Shown: positions 55,331-63,102 of the stretch, piece after piece
Layout of the letters: each line of letters begins with the position of its first letter
Numbering within the stretch: position 1 is the stretch's first letter
Source: Chryseobacterium salivictor
GTDB lineage: Bacteria; Bacteroidota; Bacteroidia; Flavobacteriales; Weeksellaceae
Direction: 5' to 3'
DNA: 64,000 nt
Assembly: GCF_004359195.1 (NCBI RefSeq)
Contig: NZ_CP037954.1
Coordinates: forward strand, 496,001 to 560,000
The notes under the pieces: generated by a model
The model's input: the letters and a program-made list of their open reading frames with translations, nothing else
Told to the model about the DNA's origin: nothing
Database searches by the model: none
Program-made: the position numbers and the translations under genes

Positions 55331-56095
55331 ATGATAGAAAGTTTTCAAAACGAAAAAATAAAATATGTCACCCGACTTTTGACAGACAACAGGTTTCGAA
55401 AAAAAGAAAATGTTTTCGTGATCGAAGGGAAGCAGGAGAACGATAGAGCGTTAAAATTCGGTTTTGATGCCCAGGAATTTTATATCGCCGACAGTATCTT
55501 TAATGAAGATTTACCGGAAGGAAAAGTACATTTGGTCTCAGAAAAAATCTATGATAAAATCGCCTATCGTGGTTCTTCAGAAGGAATCATAGGAATTTAC
55601 CACACGAAAAACTTTGATTTAAAGGATTTCAACCCTAAAAAAAACTCATCGGTAATTATCGTAGAAAGTATCGAGAAACCAGGAAATCTGGGCGCAATAT
55701 TGCGGAGTTGCGAAGCGTTTGGGATTGATGCCTTAATTGTAACTGATGCGAAAGTTGACTTCTATAATCCAAATGTGATCCGTTCCAGTGTGGGTTGTCT
55801 TTTTGGGATGAACATTTTCTATTCCAGCAATGATGAAGTGTACGAATTTCTCACTGAAAACCGTTACGCAGTTTATACTACCATCATGGATAAAGCATCT
55901 GAAAATATCCAAACAAGAAATTTAAAAGAAAAAAGCGCAGTACTCTTTGGAACAGAACATTCGGGACTGACCGATTTCTGGGTGGGGAAAGGAAAGAATA
56001 CGGTTATTCCGATGTCGGGAAGTATCGACTCTTTGAATTTGAGCAATGCCGTTGCCATCACCTGTTATGAGATTTTAAGACAAAAAATGACATAA
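55331..56095 (+). CDS. SpoU-family RNA 2'-O-methyltransferase
   Basis: 254 residues. N-terminal substrate-binding domain (KIKYVTRLLTDNRFRKKENVFVIEG) and a knotted SPOUT domain: motif 1 EKPGNLGAILRSCEAF, motif 2 LFGTEHSGL, motif 3 IPMSGSIDSLNLSNAVAITCYE. It should methylate a ribose 2'-OH in 23S rRNA or tRNA with SAM. Target undetermined. Co-transcribed with rmuC. Confidence 0.92.
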   Translation: MIESFQNEKIKYVTRLLTDNRFRKKENVFVIEGKQENDRALKFGFDAQEFYIADSIFNEDLPEGKVHLVSEKIYDKIAYRGSSEGIIGIYHTKNFDLKDFNPKKNSSVIIVESIEKPGNLGAILRSCEAFGIDALIVTDAKVDFYNPNVIRSSVGCLFGMNIFYSSNDEVYEFLTENRYAVYTTIMDKASENIQTRNLKEKSAVLFGTEHSGLTDFWVGKGKNTVIPMSGSIDSLNLSNAVAITCYEILRQKMT

Positions 56096-56123
56096 AAAAA
56101 CCGCTTCTTAAAGAGAAACGGTT
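56093..56123 (-). terminator. Terminator of the Ala-rich lipoprotein
   Basis: On the minus strand AACCGTTTCT (56114-56123) pairs with AGAAGCGGTT (56099-56108), one G-T pair, followed by seven T. Confidence 0.85.
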
Positions 56124-56144
56124 AATTTGTAAATCAGTTACTAA

Positions 56145-56423
56145 TTATTTAGTAGCATCTTTAGCGTCTTTAGCAGCATCAGTTGCAGCATTAGCAGCAC
56201 CTTTAGCAGCATCAGCAGCTCCTTCTACAGTTGCGTTAGCAGCATCAGCAGTAACAGTAGCAGCAGAATCTACAACAGTAGCAGCAGAATCTACAACAGC
56301 AGCAGCAGAATCAACAACAGCAGCAGCAGAATCAGTTGCGTTAGCAGTTTCTACAGTTTCAGTTTTGTTACAAGCTACAAGAGCTAAAGCAGCGATAGCA
56401 GCTACGAATAATGACTTTTTCAT
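56145..56423 (-). CDS. Alanine-rich repeat lipoprotein
   Basis: 92 residues. Lipoprotein signal MKKSLFVAAIAALALVAC, then a low-complexity mature part: DSAAAVV/DSAATVV heptads (four copies) and a run of DAAK/NAA units ending KDAKDATK. It should form a single amphipathic helix, like the Lpp or apolipoprotein type, anchored in a membrane. The DNA for the heptads is a 21-bp near-perfect repeat, so copy number may vary. No family recognised. Confidence 0.75.
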   Translation of the reverse strand: MKKSLFVAAIAALALVACNKTETVETANATDSAAAVVDSAAAVVDSAATVVDSAATVTADAANATVEGAADAAKGAANAATDAAKDAKDATK

Positions 56424-56603
56424 AATAAATTAAATTTAATTGTTTTGTTATTGTAAAATTTGTTTGTTCTCATTTATCATTTTGAACAGGACAAAGATAG
56501 GGTGAGAAATAAATTTGCATTCGAAAATTAATTGTAATATCTTTGTAAAATCGTTTTACAAAACAATATAACTGGAAATCAATAAATTACATAAAAATAG
56601 CAA

Positions 56604-57773
56604 TTGAGCGATTTAGATTTATTACACTTTGAACAGCTAAAAAATGAGGTTCAAACTCAATATTTAAGCCAACACACCCCTTCCTATGATAATATATCAA
56701 AATGGAAAGGGATTGACATCATCTATTTTCAAGAAGATCTACGAAAAATCGCTAAAGGAAATATCAGCGAAAAATCGTTTTACACCTATTTTAAAAATTC
56801 TCCTGTAACCAGACTTCCCAGGATTGACATGCTTAACATCCTCAGCATTTATGCGGGTTATGTCTCATGGTACGACTTTAAAAAGAAACATCTTTTTGCC
56901 AATGAAATCTTAAAAGAATTGGAAGATTCTGATGAAAATCCAGAGGCCGAATTGGAAAATCATCCTGAAAACGCAGAAAACACATTACAACAAACCAGAA
57001 TTATCCAGAAACAGGATATTTCCGCACATAACCAGGCTGAAACGACGACTGAAAAATCTGATTTACAAATATCTAATACTGATAATCAAAACATTAAGGA
57101 AAAGAAAGGCACATTCACTACTTACGATACCACTGAACAAAAATCAACCATATCAATTGTAAAAAAGTATATCTGGTTGGGAATCTCTGCTATTTTAGCA
57201 GTTTTGGTGGGACTTTTAGTATTCAAAGAGGAACTCTTCAGTAAAAAATTCTATTATAGCTTTGTTGATGCAGACCGGAATACAACAATTAATGCAGAAT
57301 TACAAGTACAGATCCTCAAAGAAAACGAATCGCCGATTTTATATAATGCCAAACCCAACGAAGCGTTTGTTTATACCACCAAATCAAAAAACCTGACGAT
57401 GGTCGTATCTTCACCCTATTATAAGACAGATACCATCCGACGGAATCTGGAAACCGCGCCCGAGGCGGAAACCATCGAGCTGAAACCTAATGATTATGCG
57501 ATTATGCTTTTCTACTATTCAAAATCGATCAAAGATTTAAAGAAGAAAAGAGAATCATTAAATTATCTGATCAGTGATGACGCTCTGATTTACCAGGTTT
57601 ATGATAACGAAACCTACGGCGTAGAAACCATGGATAAACAACGGTATATCAATCTGGTCACCCTGCCATCGACCTCACTGGAAAACCTACAGGTCATCGA
57701 CACCAGGAACGATAAAAACAACAAAATAATAATGATTAAATTTAAAATTGCCACCGATGAAAAACCAAAATAA
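56604..57773 (+). CDS. Single-pass membrane protein, unknown family
   Basis: 389 residues from a TTG (56604; no ATG nearby in frame). Residues 1-110 are helical (HFEQLKNEVQTQYLSQH, ISEKSFYTYFKN, LPRIDMLNILSIYAGYVSWYDFKKKH); about 110-185 is a Glu/Asn/Gln-rich linker; one helix lies near 190-210 (YIWLGISAILAVLVGLLVF); then a periplasmic beta-rich domain. I recall similar N-terminal domains in other Weeksellaceae, with no assigned function. The next gene overlaps its end by 17 bases. Confidence 0.7.
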   Translation: MSDLDLLHFEQLKNEVQTQYLSQHTPSYDNISKWKGIDIIYFQEDLRKIAKGNISEKSFYTYFKNSPVTRLPRIDMLNILSIYAGYVSWYDFKKKHLFANEILKELEDSDENPEAELENHPENAENTLQQTRIIQKQDISAHNQAETTTEKSDLQISNTDNQNIKEKKGTFTTYDTTEQKSTISIVKKYIWLGISAILAVLVGLLVFKEELFSKKFYYSFVDADRNTTINAELQVQILKENESPILYNAKPNEAFVYTTKSKNLTMVVSSPYYKTDTIRRNLETAPEAETIELKPNDYAIMLFYYSKSIKDLKKKRESLNYLISDDALIYQVYDNETYGVETMDKQRYINLVTLPSTSLENLQVIDTRNDKNNKIIMIKFKIATDEKPK

Positions 57774-58341
57774 AATTGTTCTTCTCCTCATCAGTTTACT
57801 TTTAATTACTTTTTCCTGTAATAAAGAAAACACACAAATATCTGATTTAGAAATCGTTAGAAACAACAACAATAAAAAATCCTACCCTGTCACCAAAATG
57901 GACAGCGCGCAGGCAATCACTTTTATTACGAAACAAAAGATTCAAGAGCTGCTCGATCTCTCTACTTTATATACCGCGGGAAACCGGGATACCGAAATTG
58001 ATTCTGTAATTTATGCTCAGATGAAAAGCTATTTCGTAGATCCTAACTCCAATAGACTAAAACCACTTCTCCAGCAACTCGACAGCTTGAAAGTACAAAC
58101 GGCAAAAGTGGGAGATATTTCTGTAACGAAAGAAATCAGAGGGAACGACACTTTGGATCTTGCAAAATTTTATGTAGAATACTTCGATTTCAAAAACCGC
58201 TTAATCGGGTCATTTGAAAAAAGTGCGCATTACGTACTGGAACCTTCACCCATCAAATTTAAAAAGGAATTCAAATTTTACTTCGTCGATTTCGATTCAA
58301 AAGTGCCAAAAGACAGTATTTCTGTCGGGGTTACCAAATAA
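57757..58341 (+). CDS. Lipoprotein paired with the preceding membrane protein
   Basis: 194 residues from ATG 57757. Lipobox TFSC with Cys about 20 residues in. The mature part is helical, then beta (DISVTKEIRGNDTLDLAKFYVEYFDFKN). Not recognised. Overlap with the membrane-protein gene suggests the two work together across the envelope. Its 3' end overlaps the convergent fcl gene by 64 bases. Confidence 0.7.
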   Translation: MKNQNKIVLLLISLLLITFSCNKENTQISDLEIVRNNNNKKSYPVTKMDSAQAITFITKQKIQELLDLSTLYTAGNRDTEIDSVIYAQMKSYFVDPNSNRLKPLLQQLDSLKVQTAKVGDISVTKEIRGNDTLDLAKFYVEYFDFKNRLIGSFEKSAHYVLEPSPIKFKKEFKFYFVDFDSKVPKDSISVGVTK

Positions 58342-58865
58342 TCCAACGGGACATCAAAAGCTGAAATATCTTCCACTTTTTCTTCGGGAGGAAAGAAACT
58401 TACGCCAACTTTAACCGCATTCGGATTGATTTCTGAAAAAAACCGGTCATAAAAGCCTTTTCCGTAACCCACTCTGTTTCCAAAATGATCGGAATACAAA
58501 AGCGGCGTAATGATGATATCAAAATCTTTGACGCCACAATCTTCTTCACCAGCGGGCTCTTTTATTCCCCAGGAGTTCTCAATTAAAGTCGTTTCTTTGG
58601 TAATTTCAAGCGCGATTAATTTTGTGTTTATCATTTTCGGTACAAAAACACGGATTTTATTTTCAAAAAAATAGTTGAGAAACTCCTTCGTATCAACTTC
58701 ACCTTTCCCAGGAATAGAAAGGAAACAATGCACTTTCTGATTTTCCTTCAATTGAAATTCAGAGATAAAACGGGAAAATATTTTCTTAGAGAAGCCTTCA
58801 ATCTCGGCTTTACTTAATTTCTCCTTTTTCGCTAAATATATTTTTCTGATTTCAGTTTTTTTCAT
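58278..58865 (-). CDS. 5-formyltetrahydrofolate cyclo-ligase
   Basis: 195 residues from ATG 58865. It returns 5-formyl-THF to 5,10-methenyl-THF. ATP-binding MKKTEIRKIYLAKKEKL, SIPGKGEVDT and the signature RVGYGKGFYDRFF, then PLDYLVTPTE. About ten residues beyond the normal end (GTFESKSTK) lie in the overlap with the convergent lipoprotein. It is the last gene of the trhO-trhP-ferredoxin run. Confidence 0.88.
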   Translation of the reverse strand: MKKTEIRKIYLAKKEKLSKAEIEGFSKKIFSRFISEFQLKENQKVHCFLSIPGKGEVDTKEFLNYFFENKIRVFVPKMINTKLIALEITKETTLIENSWGIKEPAGEEDCGVKDFDIIITPLLYSDHFGNRVGYGKGFYDRFFSEINPNAVKVGVSFFPPEEKVEDISAFDVPLDYLVTPTEILSFGTFESKSTK

Positions 58866-58927
58866 ATTCAAAAATAGTGAAAAAAAATCGCGTTCCAGTG
58901 AAACACAATTGATCATTAATTTGAAGT

Positions 58928-59158
58928 TCAAATTTCTTTTACCGAAATAATCTTGACCGGACAGGCTTTTGCGGCTTTGTCGCAAGGTTCAAACGCTTCT
59001 GGATTTGGAATTTTTAAAGTGTAAAACCCTTTCTTGTTTTCCGTTTTCAATAAAACTGATTTCCCATCTTTTTTCGACATCCGAAAATACTCCGGTGCAA
59101 ATTCTGCACAGTAATTACAGCCGATACATTTATCCCGTTGAAGCGTTATAATGACCAT
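58928..59158 (-). CDS. Ferredoxin, single cluster
   Basis: 76 residues. KCIGCNYCAEFAP gives CxxCxxC and a distant CDKAAKACPVK gives the fourth ligand with the Cys-Pro typical of [4Fe-4S] or [3Fe-4S] ferredoxins. Between trhP (gap 82 bases) and fcl (gap 62). It may supply electrons to the iron-sulfur protein TrhP, which is an inference from position. Confidence 0.88.
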   Translation of the reverse strand: MVIITLQRDKCIGCNYCAEFAPEYFRMSKKDGKSVLLKTENKKGFYTLKIPNPEAFEPCDKAAKACPVKIISVKEI

Positions 59159-59160
59159 TT

Positions 59161-59200
59161 TTGAATAGTTGGATGCTTGAATATTTGAGTGCTTGAGTAA
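59161..59200 (+). repeat. Five tandem degenerate octamers
   Basis: TTGAATAG, TTGGATGC, TTGAATAT, TTGAGTGC, TTGAGTAA in direct succession, between the ferredoxin start and trhP. It fills half the 82-bp gap. Confidence 0.75.
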
Positions 59201-59240
59201 AATATTTACCTAAATTCTCAAGTACAAAATAATTTATCAA

Positions 59241-60461
59241 TTAATTAGCTTGCACAATTTTATACAATTTATCAGAAGGTCTTACTTTAAAGTCCGTTTT
59301 AAAAGTAACCACGTCAGATTTCGCGGCTTTTGCTGCATCGGGTTTTTCGTCTACTCTCATCGCTTCCAAAATCATTTCCCGCGAACCTGTTGTAGGTCCC
59401 TGAATCAAAACTTTATCACCAATTTTTAAATCGTAGGCTTCAATTAAAAATTCTGCGATATTTGATTTTGGATAAAAATGTCTGCCTTTCCCGATATAGA
59501 CCTTTTTCTGGGTTGCGGCAGAACCGTTATCTGCAGACCATTCTCCCAGCTCTTGTCCCAAATAATAACCTCCCCAAAATCCTCTGTTATAAACAGTTTC
59601 AAGCTGTTTCATCCAGTCTTCTACTTTTTCCTGGTTGAAAGTTCCCTCTGCAATTGCATCGATGGCTTCGCGGTAACATTTTGTCACGGTTGCGACATAT
59701 TCCGGTGCTCTTCCGCGACCTTCGATTTTAAGAACGCTAACTCCAGCGTCCACAATTTGATCTAAAAAACTGATGGTACACAAATCTTTTGGCGACATCA
59801 TATATTCGTTGTCCAACTCGATTTCGAAACCCGTTTCCTGATCAATAACCGTGTATTTTTTACGGCAGTTCTGTTTGCAGGCTCCACGGTTTGCAGAAGA
59901 ATTCGCGGAATGCAGACTCAAATAACATTTTCCGGAAACCGCCATACAAAGCGCTCCGTGCCCAAAAATCTCGACTTCGACCAAGTTTCCTGAAGGACCT
60001 TTTACCTGTTCCTTGACAATCTGATCGCAGATCTTTTTAATTTGAGTCATGCTTAGTTCACGGCTCATCACCATGGTATCGGCGAAAAGTGCGTAGAATT
60101 TCACCGTTTCGATATTGGTAATATTAATTTGGGTAGAAATATGAACTTCCATTCCTATTTGTCTCGCATAAGATATCACCGCCTGATCCATCGCAATTAC
60201 TGCCGTAAGATGAGCAGCTTTTGCCTTATCTAAAAGGGTCTTGATTAAGGATAAGTCGTGATCGTAAATAATCGTATTCAGTGTCAGATAAGTGCGAACG
60301 CCTTTTTCTGAGCATCTTCTGGAGATTTCCGACAAATCATCTAAAGTGAAATTCATGGAAACTCTCGCTCTCATATTCAACTGTTCCACGCCAAAATAAA
60401 TGGAATCTGCTCCGTTATCAATCGCTGCCTGCATGGAAGTGAAATCACCGGCCGGCGACAT
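59241..60461 (-). CDS. trhP: tRNA hydroxylation protein TrhP (U32 family)
   Basis: 406 residues from ATG 60461. U32 family: PAGDFTSMQAAIDNGADSIYFGV, the STQINITN and SRELSMTQI strands, and the four cysteines in HGALCMAVSGKCYLS and GACKQNCRKKY that bind the iron-sulfur cluster. C-terminal domain from about residue 320 (KKVYIGKGRHFYPKS...). It hydroxylates U34 in tRNA. Family members start ten residues earlier (MTKxxKIELMSPAGD). That ATG exists at 60487, overlapping the trhO stop, but the frame is broken by a one-base-short A-run (60470-60474). Confidence 0.88.
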   Translation of the reverse strand: MSPAGDFTSMQAAIDNGADSIYFGVEQLNMRARVSMNFTLDDLSEISRRCSEKGVRTYLTLNTIIYDHDLSLIKTLLDKAKAAHLTAVIAMDQAVISYARQIGMEVHISTQINITNIETVKFYALFADTMVMSRELSMTQIKKICDQIVKEQVKGPSGNLVEVEIFGHGALCMAVSGKCYLSLHSANSSANRGACKQNCRKKYTVIDQETGFEIELDNEYMMSPKDLCTISFLDQIVDAGVSVLKIEGRGRAPEYVATVTKCYREAIDAIAEGTFNQEKVEDWMKQLETVYNRGFWGGYYLGQELGEWSADNGSAATQKKVYIGKGRHFYPKSNIAEFLIEAYDLKIGDKVLIQGPTTGSREMILEAMRVDEKPDAAKAAKSDVVTFKTDFKVRPSDKLYKIVQAN

Positions 60462-60483
60462 TAATTCTATTTTTCCGCTTTTG

Positions 60484-61842
60484 TCATGATCCTAAAATTT
60501 TATATAATTTGTCAGACAAACGGATTCTAAACGGAGTTTCAAAAGTGACTTGATCGCCTTCTTTAGCGTTTTCACAAGAACCTCCATTCGCGAACATTTC
60601 AGTGATTATCAGTTCCTGATCTCCCGTTGTCGGACCGGAAATCAGAACCTTGTCTCCTACTGAAAGTTCTTTATTTTCAATTAAAAACTGGGCAATTCTT
60701 GATTTGGTGTAATAATGTTCTGCCTTTCCAACCCATACTTTCTTAACGGATATTTTTTGACGGATATTTTTCGTTTCTGCTTTTGCTAAAGGTTTTGCAG
60801 GTAAATCACCGGAATTTTTAAAAGTCAAAGCATCGGATTTTCCTTTTCGGAAAACTTTGTTTCCGACTTCTTTTCCCTTTCTTAATTTTACCTGTTCAGC
60901 TAAAGGTAAATGGGTTATTTCTAAACATTCGGTAGAACAGCAGTTTTCCATCGCAGCTTTGCAATCGTCACATTGAATAAACAATAAATGACAGGCATCA
61001 TTCGCGCAATTCGTATGATTATCACAGGGTTTGCCACATTGATGGCATTGCGAAACAATATCGTCGGTAATTCTTTCGCCTAATCGATGATCAAATACAA
61101 AGTTTTTACCGATGAATTTACTTTCAATATTTTCTTCTTTGATTTGACGGGTATATTCGATAATTCCGCCTTCCAGCTGGTAAACGTTTTTAAAACCCTG
61201 ATGTTTAAAATAAGCGCTGGCTTTTTCGCAACGAATTCCGCCTGTACAGTACATCAACAGGTTTTTATCTTCTTTAAAATCCTGTAACTGTTGATTAATA
61301 ATGGGCAGGCTTTCTCTAAAAGTTTCCACATCGGGCGTGATTGCGCCTTCAAAATGACCAACTTCACTTTCGTAATGATTTCTAAAATCGACTACAATCG
61401 TATTTGGATCTTCAAGTAAGCTATTGAATTCCTGGGCTTTCAAGTGAATTCCTTTATTGGTCACATCGAAAGAATCATCATTCAAACCGTCGGCAACAAT
61501 TTTATGTCTGACTTTAATGGTGAGTTTTAAAAAAGAATGATCGTCTTGCTCAACAGCCACATTCAACCTGATGCCTTTCATAAAATCGTAAACTTTCAGC
61601 GTCTCGCGGAAACCGTCTATATTTTCTGCAGGAATACTCATTTGAGCATTAATTCCTTCATGGGCAACATAAATACGGCCTAGCGCATCGAGTGCGTTCC
61701 AGGCTATAAATAATTCGTCGCGAAATTTTTTTGGATCTGAGATTTTAGCGTACGCATAGAAAGACAAAGTAAGACGTTGCTTACCGGCTTCATCAATAAG
61801 TTGAGCTCTTTCTTCTGCGCTTAAGGTGTTGTACAGTTGCAT
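60484..61842 (-). CDS. trhO: TrhO with an added TrhP-like C-terminal domain
   Basis: 452 residues, against about 320-350 in E. coli TrhO. Residues 1-100 are the acylphosphatase-like domain, 125-225 the rhodanese domain with both active-site cysteines in YCTGGIRC, then a Cys-rich zinc-type segment (CHQCGKPCDNHTNCANDACHLLF..., eight or more Cys). From about 360 a further domain (KKVWVGKAEHYYTKS, KVLISGPTTGDQE, RLSDKLYKIL) matches the C-terminus of the next gene, TrhP. Oxygen-dependent tRNA U34 hydroxylation is the family role. TATCTTTG (61877-61884) is its -7 box. Confidence 0.9.
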   Translation of the reverse strand: MQLYNTLSAEERAQLIDEAGKQRLTLSFYAYAKISDPKKFRDELFIAWNALDALGRIYVAHEGINAQMSIPAENIDGFRETLKVYDFMKGIRLNVAVEQDDHSFLKLTIKVRHKIVADGLNDDSFDVTNKGIHLKAQEFNSLLEDPNTIVVDFRNHYESEVGHFEGAITPDVETFRESLPIINQQLQDFKEDKNLLMYCTGGIRCEKASAYFKHQGFKNVYQLEGGIIEYTRQIKEENIESKFIGKNFVFDHRLGERITDDIVSQCHQCGKPCDNHTNCANDACHLLFIQCDDCKAAMENCCSTECLEITHLPLAEQVKLRKGKEVGNKVFRKGKSDALTFKNSGDLPAKPLAKAETKNIRQKISVKKVWVGKAEHYYTKSRIAQFLIENKELSVGDKVLISGPTTGDQELIITEMFANGGSCENAKEGDQVTFETPFRIRLSDKLYKILGS

Positions 61843-61876
61843 GCTATAAACGGGTTAAGTGAGAAAAATAATTTTG

Positions 61877-61884
61877 CAAAGATA
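61877..61884 (-). promoter_or_regulatory. -7 box of the trhO operon
   Basis: TATCTTTG on the minus strand, 35 bases before the trhO ATG. TTT rather than TTG lies about 20 bases upstream. Confidence 0.5.
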
Positions 61885-62370
61885 AACATTTCTGTCTTTA
61901 ATTTAAACCTGAAGGCATTTCCATCCTTTATAACAGATTTAGCAGGAAAATTTTGACAGGCGGCTCATAAAAAGGTTGGTGAAGAAAGTAAAATATAGAT
62001 TTTGAACCTTCCTTCATCAATAGAAATCAAATACTTACACCAAAACTCATCAACCATAATATTCCCAAAAACTATTTTACAGCAAAAACCGGAGAAAAGA
62101 AAAACTCTCAATTTTATTTTCAGCGACTATAATGATTTATGTAAATAAAAATAAAAAACATGTAATCCGCTGCCTTTTATTTTACATATCATGAAGAGCA
62201 AACAATGAATAGTAAAGGATTTCAGCCTTCTTTCAATACTGCAAAATTTTAATCATTTTAAAAATTTAAAATAAGAATTCTCACCATGCACTGCTTTCTT
62301 GGCAAATAAATTGCTGAAATACAGAGAGATGAAAATATAGTATTTATTTAACATTTTTAAAATCACTATT
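61885..62370. other. Gene-free gap before DUF4142
   Basis: 486 bases of A/T-rich sequence. No credible reading frame, structured RNA, tRNA or terminator was seen on either strand. It holds whatever regulates the DUF4142 gene; no full TAnnTTTG box was found near that ATG. Confidence 0.5.
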
Positions 62371-62982
62371 ATGAAAAATTCAATTGTAACGGTTCTCGCT
62401 ATTTCTGCATTGGTAGCTTGTAAAAAGAGTGAAACTACCACCATAGATCATTCTGCAGATGGCACCTCTACTACAGCTCCGGCTGAGCCTACCACCACGC
62501 CGACAGAATCGGCAAATATGCCAGGACCCAAAGAAAATATAAGTATGATGACCGATCAGGATAAAAAATTCGCTGAAGCCGCGGCAAAAGGGGGAATGAT
62601 GGAGGTAATGCTCGGAAAAATTGCTGAAACAAATGCCGGTAACGAGCAGGTAAAAGCATTTGGAAAAATGATGGTTGAGGACCATACAAAAATTAACGAT
62701 GAATTGAAAAACTGGGCTTCCAAAGGCAGCTACAAACTACCCCCATCTTTGGACGCCAGCCAACAGAAAAAAGTCGATGATTTGAAAATGAAAAAAGGGA
62801 TGGATTTTGATAAATCTTATACTGAACTAATGATCAGCGATCACAAAATAGATATTGCAGAATTTAAAAAAGAAATATCCAGTGGGACTGAAGCTTCTCT
62901 AAAATCCTTTGCTTCTGCCCATCTGCCAACTTTAGAGCATCACCTCACGAAAGCGGAAGAAGCGAAAAAAGCATTGAAGTAA
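62371..62982 (+). CDS. DUF4142 lipoprotein
   Basis: 203 residues. Lipoprotein signal with LVAC (Cys 17), a Thr/Pro/Ser-rich linker (about 20-50) and a DUF4142 helical bundle (DQDKKFAEAAAKGGMMEVMLGKIA, DHTKINDELKNWA, MISDHKIDIAEFKKE, HLPTLEHHLTKAEEA). The domain resembles ferritin-like bundles and is often stress-induced; the metal role is untested. No partner gene. Confidence 0.85.
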   Translation: MKNSIVTVLAISALVACKKSETTTIDHSADGTSTTAPAEPTTTPTESANMPGPKENISMMTDQDKKFAEAAAKGGMMEVMLGKIAETNAGNEQVKAFGKMMVEDHTKINDELKNWASKGSYKLPPSLDASQQKKVDDLKMKKGMDFDKSYTELMISDHKIDIAEFKKEISSGTEASLKSFASAHLPTLEHHLTKAEEAKKALK

Positions 62983-62997
62983 TACTTCTGAATAAAA

Positions 62998-63026
62998 CAA
63001 AATCCCGAAAAAAATTCGGGATTTTG
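62998..63026. terminator. Bidirectional terminator
   Basis: A perfect 12-bp stem CAAAATCCCGAA (62998-63009) with 63015-63026, followed by T; lies before the convergent symporter gene. Confidence 0.87.
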
Positions 63027-63102
63027 TTTTTCTTTATTGCTAAATAGATGGGGTTGTTTAATAATACTCGATTTACCCATATTCAGCAGTGTTTTTTACT
63101 AT

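Noticed and set aside
59161-59200. CRISPR array
   Set aside because: Octamers in direct contact with no spacers and no cas genes.
59241-60461. Protease or collagenase (U32 name)
   Set aside because: The four-cysteine iron-sulfur motif and the trhO neighbour point to tRNA hydroxylation.
62253-62444. 63-codon frame opposite the DUF4142 start
   Set aside because: Overlaps the lipoprotein signal of the plus-strand gene; no support.
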